Assembly (NCBI GenBank): GCA_013400155.1
Contig: VXBM01001339.1
Coordinates: 62,001-126,000, forward strand
Direction of reading: 5' to 3'
Origin: Helopsaltes ochotensis
Taxonomy: Eukaryota > Chordata > Aves > Passeriformes > Locustellidae
Length of the DNA stretch: 64,000 nucleotides
This document shows positions 43,701-54,825 of the stretch, piece after piece. Each line of letters starts with the position of its first letter. Position 1 is the stretch's first letter. Made by a program: the position numbers and the translations under genes. The notes under the pieces are model-generated. The model saw only the letters and a list, made by a program, of their open reading frames with translations. It made no database searches and had not been told where the DNA came from.

Positions 43701-46700
43701 TACCAACAGCTTTATTCAGGAGATTTGCTGGGAGTGGGGCAGAGTGCAGCCAGCAAATGTATTTTAATCCTGACAGTCAGAGGTATATATGAACAAGGAA
43801 AACACTAAGCTGTTGACACCACTTGCAAAGAAAAACTGTGATAAAGACTGCATTGATCTACCCTAAATACACAGGTTATTGTGTTATATTCTGCTTATGG
43901 AGCAGAAGCAAAGAGCACTTGATTATGAATATTTATCAACCATTACAGCAGGCAGTTCAGAGAACACACATACTGGTGTCACATGGAAAGCCAAAGCCTG
44001 GATTCCTCTAATTCCAGTGAAATCACTTCTTCTAGAATGAAAATCCAGCCTACAGCTCTCAAATGCCAGTTCCCACATGGGGCAGGCATTCATGGTATCA
44101 AACAGCCTTGCCACCTTCTCAACCATGGAAAAAGTAATTCCGTGGTTTAGTACCCAATGCACTCACTGGAAAGGGGAACGCTGAGCTGCATCAACCCCTT
44201 CCCATGGGTGGGATGGCTGGAGAAGGTTTTCCACCCACTGTCACATCCTCAGCCCCACTGCAGACCCCTGTCTTGCAGTAGGAGGGGCCCTCTGCAATGG
44301 GACTTGATGAGTATTTTAGCCCCTTGGAAACACATTTAGAAAGTCCCTGCTTTTTCCAAGAGCCATGGACATCTCAGAAACTGAGATGCACTGCTTTCCT
44401 CAAAGAAATCCTTCAAACAGACTGATTTTCCATTTCCCTTGGCAATTTCAGGTGCACACATTCTAGCTGTTGATCCCTACATGTCCCGCCACAAAAGTGC
44501 TCCCTGACCCCCCACAGGCATGGAAACCCAGTGGATGCCAGCACCAGCAAACCTCAGTCAAAACTGCTCAGAGCAGTTTCTGTCTCTGCACCAAGGAGTG
44601 CAAGGTGAAGTGTGGGCTGTCCCCACACTGCCCTGCCATAGATGACAGCCACTCACAGCAGTGAGAGAGCCATCAACCCCAGGGTGACCACTTTGGTGTG
44701 GGAGCCCTCAGCAAGGTGAGATCCAGAAGCACACACCTTTCCCATCCCTCTGGGAGAAACGGTGAGGGGTGTTTGTCCAATTTCCATGTCACCCAAAGGA
44801 GCACCCCCTCAGAAAGGCACATCCCTGCCCAGGCTTCAAGCACAAAAGCCCCAGAGCTCTGGCTTCTTCCCACCCCACCAAGGCAGTCAGCAGCTAAATA
44901 CACCTTTGGCTTACCAACATTTTAAAGACAAGGGGGAAAATAGAAGGGAAAGTATTTTTTTGTTTTGTTTTGTTTTGACCATTTTGAGCCACAAAATGCA
45001 TAGAGTATGATTTCTCTGAGAATGAAGGGATAGCACTGAATAATGCAAACAATTTAGCATCAGGCCAAGTCCTCAGAAGTAATAAAGTTTAGTGCTAACA
45101 GGTTAAAAGGTTACTCAAGGTATTACAGATACTACACACAGCCAATTATTTTGAAAATATGCTATTAATATTATTGGCTAATATTAATATTATGTGAATT
45201 AACAGTAGCATGCGGGTGACAGAAAAGGGTATAAGAAAAATTAGGGTAAAACTCACATCCGGGTGTGGAATAGCGTATTGTCCCTGAATTGTATAGGCCT
45301 GTAAAGGAAAAACAAAGATGTTACCAGGGCTGGAAGGACATGGGTAGAGAACACCATCCTCTGCTGGGACACCCTGTGCCACATTTAAATTTCCTGGGCA
45401 TCAAATCCTTGGGGCAGGAGGGTTCCACCTCCCATCCAACCTAGAGCATGCTGAGCTACTTGACTTCAAGGGCTCGGGCTCAGTTTGGCTTTTTCAAAAG
45501 GAAAGAAACAGCTCTTTATAGGTGCCAGCATTGCATGGAGTAAGAATATATATGCAGCTGGTCTTAGCTGCACAGAAAATAAGGATCAGTGGCAGGGGGT
45601 TTGGAAGTGGATGATCTTTAATGTCCCTTCCAACCCAAACCCTCCTGTGATTCCCTGATAACCAGAACTACCTGTGTAGCAGGTGCGCAGTGACATCACT
45701 GCTCAAGCGTGATCCCAAAAAGCAAGCCAGCTCCGTGAGCCTCTCTGTATTTCCAGGTGCATGCGTACCAGTGGATGCTTTACATCCACCCAGTATATTC
45801 CAGTGCTCTGCTGGGGCATTGGAAAGGCATCCAGCCGAGGGCTGCCTGCACTGCGATGCCTTTTACCCGCTGTAATTGCTAAATCCATGCAAGTATCTGC
45901 CAGGCAATGGAGTTTGTGCATTTTTCCCATCCTTTGTAGCAATCCTTTCTCTTTTTGTTTGTAAATAACCCCAAAATAAGCACCAATGTGGGTGAAGAGC
46001 CAGACACTAGAGAGCCCAATATTTAGGACTTAACCAGCTAGCAAAATGTATCTCACTGGTTGACACATTATTCAGATGATTCTGAAAGAAATGGCAAAAG
46101 AGATGGAGAACACTTCGAAAAGGGAGAGTAAAGATTGCCAAGAAAAATGAAAGGAAAAAACCTCTGAACCTCCTGCAAATTTGCTGCACTGTTTGCAAAG
46201 AGCAAAGTGCTTTGTGTGAAGGAAAGCTCCAGTCATGGAGGAGAAAAAGGGAAAATGGCTGTCCAGCATACCAGCACAATGGGACACAACAGAGGCTGAA
46301 CAGTTGCCTGTCCTGGTGGTTTCATCTAGCCATTGGTTTTTGATTAGGAAAATTGAGCAAAAATGGTAACTAAGGGTAGGAAGGTATCTTGGACAGATGC
46401 AACTCAACTCTGACGTTGCCCATGGAAGGCTGGTCACTTTGGCAGCTGCCATTGGTCACTACATTCCTTGGCCTGCTGAGGCTCATCCCACCCCAAACAC
46501 CTGTCACCACTGTCACCAGCTGTCCTACGCCCACCAACCCCATGCCACCCCTCAGGCAGAGCCAAAGGGCTCCCAGCCTTGGGAAGAGCTCTCACTTCAG
46601 AGACAGTTGCTTCTTCCCGTGATGTTACTTCTGTCCAAGACACCAACCATTCACAGCAGGAGAACTGCCGCCTCCATCTCACTCTCCCTTTTGAAAAGAT

Positions 46701-49700
46701 CAGTTTACCAGGCAGCTGGACTCAAAGCTCTTTTCCAGGATGGCTGCTCAGATGGAGTGACACACTCCTGATCCTGGCAATGACTAATTCAGCCTGAAAT
46801 AGCCTATGCCCTGGGCTTTGCTCCTGGTCTTAGTCTGTCCTTCTATTATAGTTGGAGAGAAATGAAATAACTCATGTGGATCTGCTCTGGGTGGCATAAG
46901 CTGTGGTTTTGTGGTGCTGGCCCTGGCTGCTGGGGAGCTCTTGGGAAGGTACATTACCTGCTGGATACAATGCACCACAGATGGTGGCATCTATGGGCAG
47001 GCCTTTGGTCACAAAGTGGGGCAAGGAGATGAGGTGGAGAAAGCAAAGGTGCAAGTTTCCTCTTTAGAAGTAGCCATGTGTTCAGTTGCTCTTGTTTCTG
47101 CTGATTTTTGTATTCAGAATAACTTCCAGCTCACTCGTATGATGGTTATCTCACAAAGGAAAAACCACCCCAAGGCTCGCTGCTGGAAATAGCACATGGT
47201 GTCTGCAAGGCTGCAATGTCACCAGGGGTGACACAGTGCAGGCTCTGCCACAGGGGGAAGCAGCATCCCAAACCAGTCGAGCACCAGGGAGGGGGATACA
47301 GCTCTTCCATGGGGGCTGCCCTAAGCAGAGGAGTAGCTGTGACAAACCCTTCCCACCTTGGATCAATTACTGCTACAAAAAGGTTATTTTTAATTGGGGT
47401 GACAGAAAGCAGGGACAGCCTCTTGTTCAACAATGCTTTCGTAATCCTCTCCTTCTCAATCACTGACAAATACTGAACTTGGGTCTAGTGAAGCAAATTC
47501 CAGCCTTTCCTTTGTGTGTCACCTTGACACAGAGATGACATTCAGGCTGGCCCTTCCCTTCTTCTCACTGCTGAGCATCCATCACAGGAGCTACGCCAAG
47601 AGCTTTCAGTCCAGCTGCCATGGCACACAACGGATGGGATGACACCATGCAAGTCAGAAGGCAAGAAACCTGAGTGCACTAACGGGCAGCGGCTGGTGCT
47701 GCAGTAAAAGGCTGAGGTTGGCAGTGGAGGCTGCAAGCGGGTCGGCTCTTACCTGACCACCTGCAAAAATGACAGGGGTGGAGGCGGGCTTTGGGCGGTA
47801 GGGAATGGTGGCACCTTTTGGTGGGGACTAGGAAAAGGGATAAGGAGAGGGAGAGAGAACATTAGAACAGCTTTCCTGAAACGGCGGCAAAAAGAGCGTT
47901 ACAAAGCACCTAATGGAGCACGGCCCCGGGGCCGCCACAGCAACACACGCACCAGGCAACACCGCATTTCTGGACAGGAGCACACAGGGGAAAGAGGGGT
48001 TTCATGGGCAACAAGGACAACCTGGGGCACAGGAGATCTCCTGCCAAGGCACAGGCCCCCAAACGGCCTCCTGGACCTCCGCTGCCTCCCTCAGCTTTGC
48101 TCTGCTCTGCACAAACCACATTGCCCGCTCTAGGCTCCGGGAACCCTCCTCAGAATGCCCTGAGGAGAGCCTCAAGCAGCAAGATGGGGCCCATATGAGT
48201 CACCTGGCACCATGCTCAAGCTCTTTGGCTGCCCTCATCCTCCTCACTGCCCGAACAGGGTCACCTTCAGGCCTTGGTGCAGTCCATCACCATTCGAGCT
48301 GGGACATGGGTGCTGTGAGGCACCTGTTGTCAGCTGCTAGGTGCCCCTGCACATGACAGGGGGCTGGAATTAGAGTCTTTAAGGTCCTCTCCAACCCACA
48401 CCATTCTGTGATTACATGGTTCTGTTGTCTTGCTGCTTTCTGTCTGGTCCCTCTGGTCTGAGCACAGCTGCAGTGTCTAAACTGCTGGTGTGACGTGCAG
48501 GAGCTGCTCACTCAGGTTCTCCCTCCTGGTTTTCTCCTGAACAACGTACAGGTCACAGGAAACATGAAGGTTCCTAGAGATTAGGAGAGATTTCAGCTCT
48601 CCTCCTGCTTCTACTCAAAATTCAACAACTCAGTGACTGCTATATAAGGACAGGTAATACAAATTACACTATCTCTGTACATTCTTTGGATGACTACTTA
48701 CTTCTAGGCAAGCAGTATTATCTATATCCTCCTGCTAAGCACCTGTCTGTAGGAAAGCTGATCAAAGCACATCTCCAGCATCCCAAACCTACTTGTTCTT
48801 TTATTGCATTACAAATCTTGGAGGGGACGAGCCAGGATTATCTGTTTAAGACTGAAAGGTGATATGGAACATCTCTGTGAGCCATTAAAGTCAGGGTACT
48901 TTCCAGATTTCAGACTGCAAGAAGACTTGTGGGTTTTCCTCTTTCCCATGGCTGAGCTGTACAGAGGAGCAGCATATCTTGCTTTGTGAGAAAGACTTTT
49001 TAACACACCTGGAAAGCATCACCTCAGGCTCATCTCTGCTGCAGTCTGTGATATGGAGTCACATCAGGTGCCTAAAATTCCTCAGGCAGCAGTGCAGCTG
49101 CCTGAGCGTCACAGCCAGCAGGGATGGCTACTGTGGCTCCTGGCTAACCCTCCTGAAATGTGCTGCTGCCAAGCTGAAGATGCTTCCATTTGGCTTTGCT
49201 TCACCTTCACCAAGCCTTGCCATACCCATCTGAGGCTTTTCCAGTGGGAAATGTGCTCCTTCCTGCTGTGAAAGAGCCGTGCAGCTAGGTAGAGAGGCCT
49301 TACATCAGTCCCTGCTTTGTCTGTCTCTGGGATGCACAGGATTATCCTGTGTCCCAGGGACTTTCCTCCTGGAGCTTCTCCCTTCAGAGGTGGCAGGTGT
49401 GGATGTGGGGCATGTGGCTGAGGTCATCTCCACCAACTGGTACAGTAGCATCTCTCCATGGCAGAGATCTTCCAGCTCTGCTTGTCAGCATTTATCCCAG
49501 AAAATGGCACCTTGGACATATACCCACGTGCCCTATAGTCCCTGCTCTCCACCAGATTTCCTCACTACCATTCCCACTGTGCCACACTGGAACACAGCCT
49601 TGTGCTCCCAGTTCCAGCTCTCCCAGTGCATGGGATGCTCTGGCCTCCTCCTCCTCCTGGTTGTGGTCCTTGTGAGGCAGAGACCAGGTGCTTGGAGCAG

Positions 49701-52700
49701 TGGCTGCAGCCCTCACCTCCTTCCCATGGCGCCCTGGGTGCTGCTGGGACACCAGGCCAGGCTACCCCAGCTTGCTGGCACTCCTCTGCCCTGAAGCCAC
49801 CCTCTCCTCTGACACAAACCACCTCCTTTGGGGCACCTGACCAGACAGGCTCCCAGTGTGGGACTCTAAAAACTGTGGACAATGGTGAGGAAAAGACACG
49901 GGGGTGTGTTTCCAGTGGAGGTACCAGGAAATGAGAGTGGTCTGACAATGTGAGGAGAAGGGGACGAGACACACGCTCCACAGCTCCCAGCGCTCTGATG
50001 GGGCCAGCTGGGATTTTTTTCTGTAGGTACTTTACCCCCTTTGTTACAGACTGTACCTCCAGCATCACCACACAGATCTGTTTGACACACTGGATAATTG
50101 CGTCGGGTGTTCCCGAGATTGTGACTGCCCGCTCCGTGGAGTTGGGCAGCATGTCCCCCGCCACTTGGACCTGAGCACCTGTGGACTGGAGACAGAAAGA
50201 GAGAGGAAGGAGAAATCCCACAGCTGAACACCTTCACCCAGAGCAAGCTCCAGGTCCGACGCTATGCGCTTCCCAAGGGTCCAGCACGTGGCACCCCACG
50301 GGATGCTGCTCCCACATCAGCCAGACCACCCCAGGAAGCAATGTGATGCACGATGCAGCACAGGGATCCCCTTTTCCAAGACAGCTCCCCCTTGGCCATA
50401 GATCTGAGGAGCTGCGCTGAAGCGCAACAATGAAATGGAATCTGCCTTACCTCTCGGATTTCCTTGATCTTGGAGCCCCCCTTGCCAATGAGGGAGCCAC
50501 ACTGACTCGCTGGCACCACCAGCCGCAGTGTCACTGGAGGTTTGCTGGTAGCAGTGCTGTTGCTCATGGAGTTGGTTATGTCCTTGGGAAGGAAAAGCAC
50601 GTCAGCCCTTGGTACCTTGGTACCTGACCAGAGCCACACTCAGTGCCCAGGTGTCACCTCCACACATGTTGTGGTCAGGTGACTAAAGTGCTCCCTCTTG
50701 AATGCTTCCAGGGATGGTAACCACCACTGCCCTGGGCAGCCTGTTCCAAGGCCTGACCAACCTTCCAGTGAAGAAATTTTCCCTAATATCCAACCCAAAC
50801 CTGAGGTCACTTCCTCGGGTCCTGTCACTTGTTACCAGGGAGAAGAGACCAACCCTTAAATGGCTACACTCTCCTTCCAAGCAGCTGTGGAGAGGGAGAA
50901 TGTCCCCCCGAGCCTTCTTTTCTGCAGGCTGAGCCCCCCAGCTCCCTCAGCCGCTCCCCATCCGACTTGTGCTCCAGACACACCCTAGTTAGAGATGTGT
51001 GAAAGGTTCTGTGCTGAGGCCATGTCCCAGTTCGGCAAATCCAACCAAGCACTGCTGTCCACAACCATGGGCTGGCTCACATTCCTCACCTCCTCAAATT
51101 TGTAGGCGATCATAGCAAAAGCCTTGAAGATGGCATCGGTGGGACCAGTGATGGTCACAATCCGCTCAGGGCAGTTCCCCTCCGAGATGTTGATCCTTGC
51201 CCCACTCTGGAAAGAGAAGAGGAATCTTGGAATAGCCACAGCCAAGCAATCAGGTCGGGTCCTCCCTCAGCCTGATACCTGTGCCAGCCTCACAGCATCC
51301 CATCTAACCTTCCAAACTCCCACCCTTCCTCTGCAGTGATTTCAGATCCCTACCCTCAGAAATGGTTTCCAAAGGAAACCCATGGGATTGAGGCAAGACC
51401 AGCTGATGGGGTCATTGCCTTTGAAGAGTTTTGCTCACTGCCCTGACAACTCCCTGGGAGCTGCAGGCACAAAGACCCTGGACAAACTCAAAGTATCTTA
51501 CAAATGGCTTAATTTCAGTGTTTCATTAACTACTTGACTCTGAAAAATGTGATAGGAGTTTAAGTGTGAAGTGAGAGAACTGGTTCAAAGAGCTCTGGGG
51601 ACAGCTGGTTTGCTTGTCCTGACCTGGGAATTACTGCACATATCACACAGAGCAATGTGCAGTTCTGGCCACTCTGCACTCCCTTTCTCCTACAAATCAT
51701 GCACAGAGCAGGCTGCTCACCTCCTCACGCATCTTCTTCACGGTCTCTCCTTTCTGAAACAAGAGGGAAAGCCAAGCCATTACCGAAAATTCAAGACTTC
51801 TACCTTTAAAACAATCCTAGCCAAAATGCATCTCCCTAATACAAGGCAATGTGTAGCCAAAAACATGGGGAGCTGTGCTGCCTGGCCCTGCATCCCCACG
51901 TGATGGTCAGCTGAAGAGTTGAGCATGTAAATCATCAAATACATATATGTATAGAAATTCACAGCTGTGAATCTTCCCACATGCTGATGGAAAAAGAAGG
52001 CGCAAGCCTACAGGGACAATGTGTTCATGCTGCAAATCTTTGCCGCCATAAACCTTTCTTCTAAAACCACCCAAAAAACCCCTAATTCTGTATAGCCAGG
52101 ACTTTCCAAACCACTGTGGAAACACCAGAGTAACTCAGGAAGCTTTTTTGCACAATGGAGTCCTCTGGCCTCAGAGACAGGGGGTATAGAATTACTTAAA
52201 ATATAATTAAAATGTATCTATGTGACATTTTTAGTATCTCTTAATGAAGTTATTTGATGAAAACACCAGAGCAACATGACCATAAACTCCCAGCCATCAC
52301 CCACTGAAGCAGCTGGGAATGGTCTGGTGGTTTGTGGGGTTTTTAGGGGAAAACCCCTCTGTGAGTCTCTCCTAATTTCTGGCTCACAAATGCAGCAACT
52401 AGCTCAGGCACCCCACACTTTTCAGGACATCACAGGGAAGAGGTGACTACAGCATCTACCACACCACAGGTGCAAGAACAGCAAAAAAGGTACATTAAAA
52501 GGCATCCTTACCTTCCCAATGATGCTTCCAACTTCCTACACAGAGAAAGTCAAAAACAGAGGAACTGACATTAGAAAACGTGATGGGAATCCAGCCCAAG
52601 TCCATAATGAAGTAAAGACCTGGTGGACACTGTCCCTAGCAGAAGGACAGGGTTGAGGGGCAGGAATGAAAGGGAGCAGGAGCACCATCCCACCCTCCCC

Positions 52701-52883
52701 ACCAGCAGGACAGCTATTCCCAGGTCTGGGACAGCTGGACAGAGCTGTGTGTGGGGTTGGGCAGGTGGAAGAGGCAGCTGTGAGGACATCCCTGCTGTGG
52801 GAGCCCCTTACCTTGCCGTGCATCAGCAGCCGGATGGTGAGGGTGACGTTGAGGCCACCTTCGGAGACCTTGGACTCCATTTC
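31795..52883 (-). CDS. PCBP3: Poly(rC)-binding protein 3
   Basis: Thirteen minus-strand coding exons join into 339 codons plus TAA; skipping the 60-base cassette leaves 319. PCBP/hnRNP E proteins bind C-rich single-stranded RNA through KH domains and act in splicing, mRNA stability and translation. KH1 is about residues 12-78 with the GKKG loop at 30-33; KH2 about 97-168 with GKGG at 114-117; KH3 about 264-328 with GRQG at 278-281. A Q/P/A-rich linker separates KH2 from KH3. PCBP3 is favoured over PCBP2 and PCBP4 by the start MESKVSEGGLNVTL, the linker GATIPYRPKPASTP and the C-terminus LTSEVTGMGAL. Coding runs 52880 to 32692; the 3' UTR extends to about 31795. Human PCBP3 also has a longer N-terminal form; its extra exon was not found here. 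Confidence 0.97.
31814..31819 (-). terminator. PCBP3: PCBP3 polyadenylation signal
   Basis: AATAAA on the minus strand about 870 bases downstream of the stop codon. Cleavage is expected 10-30 bases further down, near 31795. Confidence 0.7.
32524..32557. repeat. Alternating CG then (TA)n run
   Basis: CGCGCGCGTG followed closely by about ten TA units, inside the PCBP3 3' UTR. Confidence 0.9.
32692..32728 (-). CDS. PCBP3: PCBP3 last coding exon
   Basis: Completes R328, then LTSEVTGMGAL and TAA at 32694-32692. The acceptor is TATTCTAG behind a C-rich pyrimidine tract. The same exon continues into the 3' UTR. Confidence 0.96.
33204..33279. other. Assembly gap (76 N)
   Basis: A run of N in the last PCBP3 intron. 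Its right edge is a plus-strand G tract (33280-33308, mostly G), so the missing bases are probably more of a poly(G)/poly(C) run that sequencing could not cross. The true length is unknown. Confidence 0.95.
34480..34649 (-). CDS. PCBP3: PCBP3 coding exon 11, KH3
   Basis: One hundred seventy bases starting LIGCIIGRQGTKINEIRQM and ending AQYLINA plus two bases. Contains the GRQG loop. Acceptor TTTCCTAG, donor GTGAGA. Confidence 0.97.
35270..35347. repeat. Three-copy imperfect tandem repeat
   Basis: CTTGAATTTCCTCAA or a close variant starts at 35270, 35295 and 35323, spaced 25 and 28 bases, in a PCBP3 intron. Confidence 0.75.
37199..37246. repeat. TA/TG/CA simple sequence
   Basis: GATATATGTATGTATATATA and a following (CA)n, about 30 bases past the donor of PCBP3 exon 10. 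Confidence 0.85.
37279..37331 (-). CDS. PCBP3: PCBP3 coding exon 10, up to KH3
   Basis: Completes a glycine codon, then LDASPPASTHELTIPND. The last residues are the first strand of KH3. Acceptor CTGCCCAG, donor GTAAGT. Followed in the intron by a TA/TG-rich simple sequence. Confidence 0.95.
38425..38620 (+). mobile_element. CR1 LINE 3' fragment
   Basis: AGGAGGCCCTGGCACCGGTT through GGGGTGGAACAAGATGGGC and TTTTCAACCCAAACCATTCC, in a PCBP3 intron. Confidence 0.85.
39890..40197 (+). mobile_element. CR1 LINE 3' fragment, second subfamily
   Basis: GGAAAGGTTCTTCCCCCAGA, then GGGCACGGCCCCAAGGCTGC, and the tail CCCTTCCAACTCAGGATATT. The body differs from the other copies, so it is a different CR1 subfamily. 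It lies about 230 bases from the PCBP3 cassette exon. Confidence 0.8.
40425..40484 (-). CDS. PCBP3: PCBP3 60-base cassette exon
   Basis: Acceptor GCTCTTCAG and donor GTAAAA flank exactly 60 bases that keep phase between exons 9 and 10. It encodes EKLPLHSSEEAQNLMGQSS in the KH2-KH3 linker, the same insert I recall from long human PCBP3. Because it is in phase on both sides it can be skipped without a frameshift. No open frame longer than this exon marks it. Confidence 0.93.
40897..40917. repeat. (GGGA)n short tandem repeat
   Basis: Five GGGA units within a GC-rich stretch (about 40680-40920) of a PCBP3 intron. Confidence 0.8.
41131..41209 (-). CDS. PCBP3: PCBP3 coding exon 9, linker, NAGNAG acceptor
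   Basis: Seventy-nine bases starting QLTKLHQLAMQQTPF and ending TTPAFP plus one base of a glycine codon. The acceptor reads CTCAGCAG, so splicing can start at 41209 (with Gln) or 41206 (without Gln). Donor GTACGT. Confidence 0.94.
41287..41382. repeat. Poly(A) tracts (poly(U) in PCBP3 pre-mRNA)
   Basis: An uninterrupted run of about 27 A at 41287-41313, then A-rich sequence to 41382. On the transcribed strand these are U tracts about 80-175 bases upstream of the exon 9 acceptor. Confidence 0.85.
41887..41980. repeat. A-rich, (AAC)n-like low-complexity tract
   Basis: Long A runs broken by C, including CAACAACAACAAC, in the same PCBP3 intron. Confidence 0.8.
42850..43375 (+). mobile_element. 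CR1 LINE, longest copy in the window
   Basis: About 0.5 kb including the end of the reverse transcriptase-bearing reading frame region (GAGACTGTACCTGAGGAACT, GGGGTCTCCAGCACAGGAAG) and the complete 3' tail ending AACCCATTCTGTGACTCTAT. No intact frame. Confidence 0.85.
44955..44978. repeat. (GTTTT)n short tandem repeat
   Basis: Four or five units of GTTTT in a PCBP3 intron. Confidence 0.8.
45257..45298 (-). CDS. PCBP3: PCBP3 coding exon 8, linker (42 bases)
   Basis: Fourteen codons, AYTIQGQYAIPHPD, with acceptor TTTACAG and donor GTGAGT. Confidence 0.95.
45588..45660 (+). mobile_element. CR1 LINE 3' terminal fragment
   Basis: TGTCCCTTCCAACCCAAACC then CTGTGATTCCCTGA, in a PCBP3 intron. Confidence 0.75.
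47753..47827 (-). CDS. PCBP3: PCBP3 coding exon 7, linker
   Basis: Twenty-five codons starting SPPKGATIPYRPKPASTP and ending VIFAGGQ; start of the flexible linker between KH2 and KH3. Acceptor TTTTCCTAG, donor GTAAGA. Confidence 0.96.
48340..48424 (+). mobile_element. CR1 LINE 3' terminal fragment
   Basis: GGTCCTCTCCAACCCACACC then ATTCTGTGATTACATGGTTC, in a PCBP3 intron. Confidence 0.75.
50057..50185 (-). CDS. PCBP3: PCBP3 coding exon 6, rest of KH2
   Basis: Forty-three codons starting STGAQVQVAGDMLPNSTER and ending KQICVVMLE. The acceptor used is CTGTCTCCAG; a second AG six bases later (TCCACAG) would drop S-T. Confidence 0.95.
50451..50582 (-). CDS. PCBP3: PCBP3 coding exon 5, start of KH2
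   Basis: Forty-four codons starting DITNSMSNSTATSKPPVTL and containing SLIGKGGSKIKEIRE. The acceptor is CCTTCCCAAG, an AAG site. Donor GTAAGG. Confidence 0.96.
50660..50996 (-). mobile_element. CR1 LINE fragment
   Basis: Antisense: CTGGGCAGCCTGTTCCAAGG, then CTTCCAGTGAAGAAATTTTC and CTAATATCCAACCCAAACC. It ends about 95 bases from PCBP3 exon 4. Confidence 0.8.
51090..51206 (-). CDS. PCBP3: PCBP3 coding exon 4, rest of KH1
   Basis: Thirty-nine codons starting SGARINISEGNCPERIV and ending MIAYKFEE. Acceptor CTTTCCAG, donor GTGAGG. Confidence 0.96.
51721..51753 (-). CDS. PCBP3: PCBP3 coding exon 3 (33 bases)
   Basis: Eleven codons, KGETVKKMREE, completing the GKKG loop and the following helix of KH1. 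Acceptor TTGTTTCAG, donor GTGAGC. Confidence 0.95.
52512..52535 (-). CDS. PCBP3: PCBP3 coding exon 2 (24 bases)
   Basis: Eight codons, EVGSIIGK, forming the first half of the KH1 GxxG loop. Acceptor TGTGTAG, donor GTAAGG. A micro-exon of this size at this site is typical of the PCBP family. Confidence 0.95.
52812..52880 (-). CDS. PCBP3: PCBP3 coding exon 1
   Basis: Twenty-three codons, MESKVSEGGLNVTLTIRLL then MHGK. The exon begins three bases before the ATG (GAA, acceptor CTGGTAG), so the frame is open across the boundary and an N-terminal extension from an upstream exon is possible. Donor GTAAGG. Confidence 0.95.
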
Positions 52884-54041
52884 CTACCAGGGGACGGGAG
52901 ATGTACGTTAGCTGGGAGAGCAACCCCGGCACAGGCAGCACCTTGGCTGGATCACCTGGGGACACAGCGGGGAAGGTTAGCTCTCAGAACAGGTTCCTAG
53001 GGGTGGGATGGACCCTACAGAGCAGCCAAAAAACAACTCTGGACCAGGGCATCAGATAAGCAGCCTGGCCAAGGGCCAGCAGCTGCAGTGGGATTTTAAA
53101 AGACCCACAGCACCTATCTAGCAAACCAAAGTTCACCGTTTCCATCATAAAGAAAATCACAAGGAACTTTTTCAGTGACGAGAAATTGTCTATATGACCC
53201 CGGGAGCACTAAATGGGAAGGATAGAACTGGCATTCTGGTTGCCACACATCCTGACCTGAGAGCTCCCCAGCTGGGGAGACTGTGGACCACGCCACCTCC
53301 TGCCATTCATGTCACACATATGTAACGAAACTATGCTGTTCTCCTTTTCCATTCTCTCGCTTTCCTCCTCTGCTCTCTCTCAGAGCCACTGGTGTTTTGA
53401 AGGCAAGGAGGGGGAAAGAAATAAAAACCACAGAATGGCAGCAAATCCTTCACTTTTCATTCCTGATGCCTCTTTAGGAACATTTCTGCATGAGGACATG
53501 GCATATGAAATGTCCCTGCAGCCCACTGCATGGGGAGAGCAGTCCCATCCCAGCGGGAGATGCCAGCATCCTTCTATGTGCAATGCTGAGAGATACAGAG
53601 TGATTCTCCCTCATCTTATTTAATCCCTCAGTCTGTATCAGATGGGAGATTTCTCATCCTGATCACAAGCATCTGGCCCTTTGCTCATACAGGGACTTAC
53701 GTGAGCAAAAAAAGGGGGAGATAAACAAGTACTCAAGTACTGCTTTAATGCAAGTCGGGATGAATAAACAGCAGCAACGCACAGACCATGGCTGGGAGAT
53801 GGGTTTGATGCAAAACCTCTTCCCAGAGGTTATTATGAAACCCAAAATGGATAAAGGCACGTAGTTTGCAGGGAGATAGAATTCCCTCAAGCTAGAAGAC
53901 ACTGGCTCACTGGGAATGAGGCTGCTTATGACCTACGTCCAAACGCAGGGCTTTTGAGGCTGCTGAGGCTGCTGCATGTTACAAATGAAAAAATGGATGG
54001 AATTGTCACAAGAAGTGTAAGAAATGAAATGCGCTGAACAC

Positions 54042-54236
54042 CAAAATGGGTTCACTGGCACAGGCTGCCCAGAGACGTTGTGGACTCCCCATTCCTGACA
54101 GTGTCCAAGGCCAGATTGGGCTGGGCTTGGAGCAGCCTCGGATAGTGGAAGGTGTCCCTGCCTGTGGCAGGGGGTGAAATGACATGAGCTTTAGGGGCCC
54201 TTCCAACCCAAACCATGCTGCTATTCTCTGGTTCTA
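54042..54236 (+). mobile_element. CR1 LINE 3' fragment
   Basis: CACTGGCACAGGCTGCCCAG through CTTGGAGCAGCCTCGGATAG and GCCCTTCCAACCCAAACC. Confidence 0.85.
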
Positions 54237-54550
54237 CGTCAAGCCAAAAGGTGCTTTTAACAGTGCGGAGAAGGAGAATATTTCTGAGGAAAAAGGCGAT
54301 GACACTGGAGACTAAAGCAATGGGAATGGGCTGAGAGACTGTAACAGAACAAGGTAAGATAAGGAATTTTCAAGACTGAGCCCACTGTAAGGTGAACAAT
54401 GAAGGAAAAGAGTAACTGGCTGTGTTGGTTAACCCCAGGCTGACTCCTGTGCATGGGAGGCAGTGCCAGAAAGGGTCAGTAAGCTGATAGGTGGAAGTCA
54501 ATATTTCCAGTGTTCACAATGTGCCAGGAGACAAACTCCTGCACCGGAGA

Positions 54551-54825
54551 CATCACAGAATCATGGAAAGGTTTGGGTTGGAAGGGAACTTAAGATATAC
54601 CATTCCACCCCCCCTGCCATGGACAGGGACACCTTCCACTGTCTGAGGTGGCTCCAAGTCCAAATATCCAAACTGGCCTTGGACACTGTGAGGGATCCAG
54701 GGGCAGCCACATCTTCTCTGGGCACCCTGTGCCAGGGCCTTAACACCCTCACAGGGAAGAACTTCTTCCTAAAATCTCATCTAATCCTCCCCTCTTTCAG
54801 TCTAAAGCCGTTCCTCCTGGCAGGG
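54551..54825 (-). mobile_element. CR1 LINE 3' fragment
   Basis: Antisense: ATCACAGAATCATGGAAAGG then TTTGGGTTGGAAGGGAAC and CTGGCCTTGGACACTGTGAG. It faces the preceding CR1 copy tail to tail, about 315 bases away. Confidence 0.85.
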